Positions 11,949 to 15,833 of a DNA stretch of 15,833 nt are shown piece after piece; positions within the stretch are counted from its first letter, which is position 1, and each line of letters begins with the position of its first letter. The notes below the pieces were generated by a model that saw only the letters and a list, made by a program, of their open reading frames with translations, did no database searches and was not told where the DNA came from. A program made the position numbers and the translations under genes. The DNA comes from HK-STAS-PATE-34 sp031973435 (GTDB lineage: Bacteria > Patescibacteriota > Minisyncoccia > Phycocordibacterales > UBA9973), in contig DALYDA010000017.1 of assembly GCA_031973435.1 (NCBI GenBank), positions 1 to 15,833 on the forward strand, in the 5' to 3' direction.

Positions 11949-12866
11949 TTATACTTTATCTGTAACTGTTTTACTATCGTTTTTTCCTCGCAATAGGAAT
12001 CTTTTCAGTCTTCTTACTACAAAAAGTGCAACCAAAAGAATGAGTGCCGACAATATCAACAACATTGATTGGTATTTATATCCAACACTCGCAATCGTTT
12101 CATTTCCAGCAATGTCTACAGCCTTTATCTTTATCGGGCTTTTGAGTGATTGGTCCTTGAGTTCATAAGGGCTCGATGCTTTTTGCCATTCTCCTCTACC
12201 TTCTTTTATTTCATAGTAGGCTATCCCTGTCCCTAGGTCCTTGGTCTCAAAAATAACAAAGTATTTTCCATCAAATACATTTTCTTGTTTTGTAATTATT
12301 GGTTCAAACATTTCAGGTGGAGTAAGATCTTTTATATAATCTGTCATTTTTACACCATCTTGTGAAAGAACAAACGAAAGTGAATCTGTAGTTAGACTTG
12401 AAAGTGATCCCTTGCCATCATTCAAATAGACCGCTGAATTGTCAAAAGAAATAGTCCCCGCTCCTTGCTGTAGTGGCCGAAAAACTATTCTCATAATATT
12501 TCCAGGTAGCTCAATGTTTTTTACAGGATCCACAGCTTCCTTAAAGCCTCCTGCCATAATCCCAGCAAAAACAATACTAGATCCATCTTCTGCAGGATAT
12601 GTAAGCCAGCTAGTAACTACACTTTTACCATTGTATATATCTACAACTTCTACCAAATCATCGGGAAAAGTGATTACTCCTTCTATGGCATTTACATACT
12701 CACCTTCAGTGTCGAGTTGTACGTCTAAATAAAAGTCATCAGAGCTCGAAAGATAGAATGGAGGATTTCCAAATGACAAGTTTGCTGAAAAAGACAAACT
12801 TGTATTTGTGAAAAAAGATAGCAATATAATGCAGATTGTGAAAATTGTTTTTGAAAAGTATTTCAT
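11949..12866 (-). CDS. Membrane-anchored cohesin-domain surface protein
   Basis: The 305-aa product has a signal peptide (1-28), a cohesin-like domain (about 29-170), one Ig-like domain (about 183-265), a membrane helix (267-284) and a short basic cytoplasmic end. The cohesin signature matches that of the larger neighbour in order: DDFYLDVQLDTEGE, NAIEGVITFPDDLV, IVFAGIMAGG, GNIMRIVFRPL and a NDGKG segment near 149. The Ig-like part contains GTGIAYYEIKEG and KAVDIAGNE, the same theme as in the next gene, so the two cohesin genes look like diverged duplicates with different lengths. It should display a cohesin close to the membrane for the dockerin encoded directly upstream (11 bp gap). The gap to the next gene is 14 bp. 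ATG 12866 gives a normal signal peptide. Confidence 0.85.
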   Translation of the reverse strand: MKYFSKTIFTICIILLSFFTNTSLSFSANLSFGNPPFYLSSSDDFYLDVQLDTEGEYVNAIEGVITFPDDLVEVVDIYNGKSVVTSWLTYPAEDGSSIVFAGIMAGGFKEAVDPVKNIELPGNIMRIVFRPLQQGAGTISFDNSAVYLNDGKGSLSSLTTDSLSFVLSQDGVKMTDYIKDLTPPEMFEPIITKQENVFDGKYFVIFETKDLGTGIAYYEIKEGRGEWQKASSPYELKDQSLKSPIKIKAVDIAGNETIASVGYKYQSMLLILSALILLVALFVVRRLKRFLLRGKNDSKTVTDKV

Positions 12867-12877
12867 AAATATAGTAA

Positions 12878-13765
12878 TTATCCTGTCCAGTAATACGCCA
12901 TAATAGAGAAATCCACAAGTGAAATCCTAGAATCTCCTGAAAGATCAAGTTCTAAAGGAAAACCAGTTCTTCCGTACCAATATGCAAGGACAGAAAAGTC
13001 TACGATGTTTACTCTACAATCGTTAGTGAGATCTCCTGTAGTTGCACAGCCAGACAGCACTGTGTCGAGACCAACCTCGAACTCAACTGTGTTTGAATAC
13101 GAACTAAACTCATTTATCAAAGAAGATTGAGACTTTGTTGTGTGTGAACCGATCTCCAAAACACTAGTATTGAAAGCAGACAAATACACTCCATCAGAAT
13201 CAGAATACGTAGAAACAAAGTGAGGGACTAGAGAGTTTACATTGATAGTGATAAGTGCATTAGGAGAAGACTGACCAAATATAGATATGACGTCTCCCTT
13301 TTGCACAACAGACTTGTCTACAGAAATTGTTGGGGCGATATATATCCCAGAGATAGTTGTAGAAATACCTTCACTTACATACAAAGGAAAAGTAAATAAA
13401 GTAGATCTTATCCCGTTATCATCTTCAGCCAATATGGAAAAAGTATATGATCCTGTTGTAAGGTTTCCTACAGAAATACTAAATTTAGCATCTCCGCCGG
13501 CGACAGTGCTCACTATCTGCTTACCATTCTTTAAAACTATGACTGTTGAGTACGGATATGCTCTACCTGAGAACTCCACTTCGGTTGCACTATTATTGCC
13601 TCCGCCCCCTCCTCCACCCCCTCCACCACCGTCAACGATAACTGCGCCAACTTGAGCAGATATACTTATATCAGTAGCAACCGAAAGTCGGGCTGAAAAA
13701 ACAAAAAGCATGCAAAGTAAAAAGATACCGAGAGCATGCTTTTTGTTTTTGTTTAACGAATACAT
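12878..13765 (-). CDS. Exported dockerin protein with Gly11 linker and Ig-like domains
   Basis: The 295-aa product has a signal peptide (1-30), a short strand region, eleven consecutive glycines (46-56), two Ig-like domains (about 62-132 and 143-232) and a C-terminal dockerin type I module (about 243-295). Both calcium loops are complete: Asp245, Thr247, Asp249, Asn253, Asp256 and Asp274, Ser276, Asp278, Ser282, Asp285. Each loop is followed by a matching helix (DFSVLAYWYG and DFSIMAYYWTG). Residues at loop positions 10-11, which set specificity in known dockerins, are Ile-Val and Leu-Val. There is no membrane anchor, so it is probably secreted and held by the two cohesin proteins encoded just downstream. 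Two Cys (240, 250) beside loop 1 could form a disulfide. I recall similar proteins in Parcubacteria, unverified. Confidence 0.9.
   Translation of the reverse strand: MYSLNKNKKHALGIFLLCMLFVFSARLSVATDISISAQVGAVIVDGGGGGGGGGGGNNSATEVEFSGRAYPYSTVIVLKNGKQIVSTVAGGDAKFSISVGNLTTGSYTFSILAEDDNGIRSTLFTFPLYVSEGISTTISGIYIAPTISVDKSVVQKGDVISIFGQSSPNALITINVNSLVPHFVSTYSDSDGVYLSAFNTSVLEIGSHTTKSQSSLINEFSSYSNTVEFEVGLDTVLSGCATTGDLTNDCRVNIVDFSVLAYWYGRTGFPLELDLSGDSRISLVDFSIMAYYWTG
13598..13630 (-). repeat. Glycine-codon run (Gly11 linker)
   Basis: Eleven consecutive GGN codons using all third bases encode a flexible linker between the exported N-terminal region and the first Ig-like domain of the dockerin protein. 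The mixed codons argue against a simple slippage tract. Confidence 0.9.
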
Positions 13766-13780
13766 AGGGCAAGAATTCCC

Positions 13781-14818
13781 TTAGAATTGTATATGTTCTT
13801 TGTCAGATGGATTTTTACCTCCCATCTCTTTCATTATCTCTTCACGCATCTCATTTTTTAGAGATTCTCTATGATGCTTTGTTACTTTTCTCCATGTGAA
13901 CTTAATCAAGACCATAAGTACTATAAGTGTAAGTAGGAGTTGCCATGGAAAAACCCACACACCTACGCTTGCATCAGTAACCAAGCCTGACTCCCCGTAC
14001 GAAAGAGCTATATTTGCCTTGTAGTAACCAAAAGCAAAATTTGACCATTGGTTTTTTACATTATCAAAAAAATTCATGCTCTCTTGTGGAACACTATCTC
14101 CACTTCTACTTTGCCATGTTGCCTCAAAACGTCTTATTTGATTTGGGAGTACGTTTCCTTCAACAAGATTTGCTGGAACTCTCGCTTTTGTAAATCCTAC
14201 AAAATGCTTGATAGTTATATCTCCCTCTGGCTTTACTCTGTCGCCTCCTGTGTTTTGGAATCTGTAGTAGAAACTAACTGGAAGTGATGTGAAGAATTTT
14301 GATCCACTCTTTGTGCCAAATTCTAGAATTCCACCGTTCTCATCAACATCTCCATTTACACGCAAGAGAACCAAAACACCCGTTTTTGCACCGATAGATA
14401 CTGTCCCAGCATCACTAGGGTTTGGATTATTTGTACCAAAAAATACTGCTGCAAAATATCCTCCTGGTTCAGCATTTGTAGGTATAGTTATTGTTACTGG
14501 GATTATTTTACTAGTTCCAGGAGACAAAACTACAACATCGTCAGTATGTATCCATGTACCTAGACCTTCTGTAGGATTTACAAAGTTTGGGCTACCTGTC
14601 TCTCCTTGAGCTTCGAAGTTTGCATAGGAAGAGTAAAATGTTTCTTCTGTGTCCCTGTCGTTAATCAAAGTTATTTCACTTGTAACAACTGTACCAGCAT
14701 CACCACTTAACTCTATACGCACTGGTGTAAGAGTAAGAGCATGTGCCTGCTTGGATGCACCAAATGACATTGAGCAAACTAGCAACAAGATTGTGAAGAT
14801 AAATGTCTTTTTTGACAT
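13781..14818 (-). CDS. DUF916-like membrane-anchored surface protein
   Basis: The 345-aa product has a signal peptide (1-27), two beta-rich Ig-like domains, a membrane helix (about 290-308, PWQLLLTLIVLMVLIKFTW) and a charged cytoplasmic tail of about 35 residues. The first domain begins LTLTPVRIELSGDAGTVV and contains ITLIND, GTWIHTDDVVVLSPGTSK, TITIPTNAEPGGYFAAVFFG and a VLVLLRV strand, the layout of DUF916 proteins, which in Firmicutes are encoded next to WxL surface proteins and help hold them at the wall. That context is repeated here: a beta-rich secreted protein lies 17 bp upstream. The name is by pattern resemblance. It sits 15 bp before the dockerin gene, so it is part of the same operon. 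Confidence 0.8.
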   Translation of the reverse strand: MSKKTFIFTILLLVCSMSFGASKQAHALTLTPVRIELSGDAGTVVTSEITLINDRDTEETFYSSYANFEAQGETGSPNFVNPTEGLGTWIHTDDVVVLSPGTSKIIPVTITIPTNAEPGGYFAAVFFGTNNPNPSDAGTVSIGAKTGVLVLLRVNGDVDENGGILEFGTKSGSKFFTSLPVSFYYRFQNTGGDRVKPEGDITIKHFVGFTKARVPANLVEGNVLPNQIRRFEATWQSRSGDSVPQESMNFFDNVKNQWSNFAFGYYKANIALSYGESGLVTDASVGVWVFPWQLLLTLIVLMVLIKFTWRKVTKHHRESLKNEMREEIMKEMGGKNPSDKEHIQF

Positions 14819-14835
14819 AAAATAGTTTGATTAGA

Positions 14836-15833
14836 CTAGAAGTTCCCCGTTGCTATCCAAGTAATATTTGTTGTATATGAACCAGCCTCTGTAAGACCCG
14901 CAACGTTTGCAATGTATTGAACATCAAATGTCTCTGTTGCAGTAGCAATTGTTTCAGATGCAACTGTAGTTGTTGTACCTGCTACAAAACTATAACTATT
15001 CGCTGTCGCCAAGTCGTAAGCTGACACGATTGTTGCGTTCCCTCCGTTATCATCTAGTCCTAAAGCAAACTGCTCTGAACCAGGTGTACCATCATCGTCT
15101 TCGGATATTGTTGCTACGTCTATAGTATTTCCGCCACTAGTGAGAGTTGCACCGTTATATGTTATCGAGTATCCAGAAGCTGCGTTTGTGGCGAGTGTCA
15201 TCTCGTGTGCACCTGAAGAATCAGCTGGGGCAGATGTAACTCCGTTTGTATCACCAGTTGCCCAAGAAGCTGATCCTGTTGTCAATGTTCCAAAACCAAC
15301 CGTAGTGTCAGATATTGTAAAAGTAATTGTAGGATCAACTGTTGCAGTTATGTTAACTGAGTCATCTGCAATGATATCGATAGCTGCAGTACCAGAATCA
15401 CCGAAAGATCCACCGATTGTAAGTGAGTGTGCGTTTGCAGCAACACCATTAGATATCTGCTCACCACCAGTTACCCCTGATGTTGCATTTGTACCAATCT
15501 TGATACGAATACACCTAGCTGCTGCAACTGTTGCAGAAGCACCTCCAGATTCAAAAGTTATCACCTGACCAGAAGCAGAAGCATTGAACTGTGAAGAAGT
15601 TGCACCAGATGCAACTAGAGTTTCTTCTGTATATGAAGCTGTTGAACAAGTTCCAGAATCCCCTTCAGCGAAGTCCAAGTCTGTATCGTCAATAGATGAA
15701 ACACCAGTAAAGTCTGCATCAAAAGTCAGAGTGACTATACCTCCAGATGCGACTCCTGATGGAGTGACAAAATATATTGTATGGTTTGCAGCTGTTGAAG
15801 CTTGAAGTGTAGAGAGTGTGTCAGAGAAAGTTG
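14836..15833 (-). CDS. Beta-rich secreted surface protein, C-terminal 331 residues (5' end outside window)
   Basis: The frame is open to the right edge and has no Met in the window, so an apparent TTG start at 15678 is not used; the gene is truncated at its 5' end. The protein is rich in Thr, Ser, Ala and Gly, with little Lys. Around SLTIGGSF to the C-terminus it shows a domain common in Patescibacteria surface proteins, with VTATVDPTITFTIS-like, LTTGSASWATG, TLATNAASGYSITY and a final YTTNITWIATGNF (each given as a short segment). The C-terminal beta strands with an aromatic W near the end recall WxL modules, though a WxL motif as such is not present. Two Cys occur in the upstream half. No membrane helix follows, so it is probably wall- or partner-attached. 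It is followed after 17 bp by the DUF916-like gene. Confidence 0.8.
   Translation of the reverse strand, partial: TFSDTLSTLQASTAANHTIYFVTPSGVASGGIVTLTFDADFTGVSSIDDTDLDFAEGDSGTCSTASYTEETLVASGATSSQFNASASGQVITFESGGASATVAAARCIRIKIGTNATSGVTGGEQISNGVAANAHSLTIGGSFGDSGTAAIDIIADDSVNITATVDPTITFTISDTTVGFGTLTTGSASWATGDTNGVTSAPADSSGAHEMTLATNAASGYSITYNGATLTSGGNTIDVATISEDDDGTPGSEQFALGLDDNGGNATIVSAYDLATANSYSFVAGTTTTVASETIATATETFDVQYIANVAGLTEAGSYTTNITWIATGNF

Noticed and set aside
11948..11953. Perfect TATAAT on the minus strand before the large cohesin gene
   Set aside because: No acceptable -35 box lies 16-18 bp upstream (TAGTAA at best), and it overlaps the stop codon of the upstream gene in an AT-rich spacer.
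13598..13630. CCN repeat as a possible microsatellite or CRISPR-like repeat
   Set aside because: It simply encodes Gly11 with mixed codons, and there are no spacers or repeat units.
15140..15568. 142-residue plus-strand frame antisense to the surface protein
   Set aside because: It is a mirror of a Thr/Ser/Ala-rich gene, with no promoter or start signal; the minus frame stays open to the window edge and has recognisable domains.

Overview
The window looks like a Patescibacteria (CPR), probably Parcubacteria-type, genome fragment. The reasons are the AT-rich DNA, very short intergenic gaps, nearly absent Shine-Dalgarno sequences with several promoters placed almost on the start codon, a condensed mraZ-rsmH-ftsL-ftsI cluster, and surface proteins of a type I associate with that group (cohesin, dockerin, DUF916-like). 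UGA ends two genes (3287-3637 and 10180-11934), which argues against the recoded UGA of Gracilibacteria/Absconditabacteria. The lineage is inferred from style and recalled families, not from a phylogenetic marker. Two 10-base N runs (5462-5471, 11117-11126) mark scaffold joins.

Layout. (1) 1-3290 is a mixed accessory zone: the 3' part of a tRNA-Glu, an unknown 178-aa gene next to it, a possible 47-aa gene, an unknown 99-aa gene, a multi-pass membrane protein and an unknown 375-aa helical protein. Most have their own promoter or terminator. (2) 3287-7072 (minus strand) is a cell-division block: mraZ, rsmH, an ftsL-like gene and ftsI, tightly packed or overlapping, followed by a tautomerase-like gene with its own promoter. 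The mraZ promoter lies in an array of MraZ-type GTGGGA repeats spaced by 10 bp. (3) 7213-9713 (minus) is a cell-elongation block: a short mreD-like gene, mrdA (PBP2) and greA, ended by a long perfect hairpin. (4) 9758-15833 (minus) is a cell-surface operon read from the right edge: a beta-rich surface protein (5' end outside the window), a DUF916-like membrane-anchored protein, a dockerin protein, two membrane-anchored cohesin proteins, and a small secreted protein with a C-terminal membrane segment.

How the genes fit together. Blocks 2 and 3 supply the septal (FtsI) and lateral-wall (PBP2) transpeptidases with partners and a regulator. Block 4 contains all the parts of a calcium-dependent cohesin-dockerin scaffold held at the membrane, but no glycoside hydrolase, so a structural, adhesive or host-attachment complex is more likely than a cellulosome. 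No terminator is visible between block 4 and mreD-mrdA-greA, so surface assembly and wall elongation may be partly co-transcribed. Block 4 is the best candidate here for an under-described biological system.
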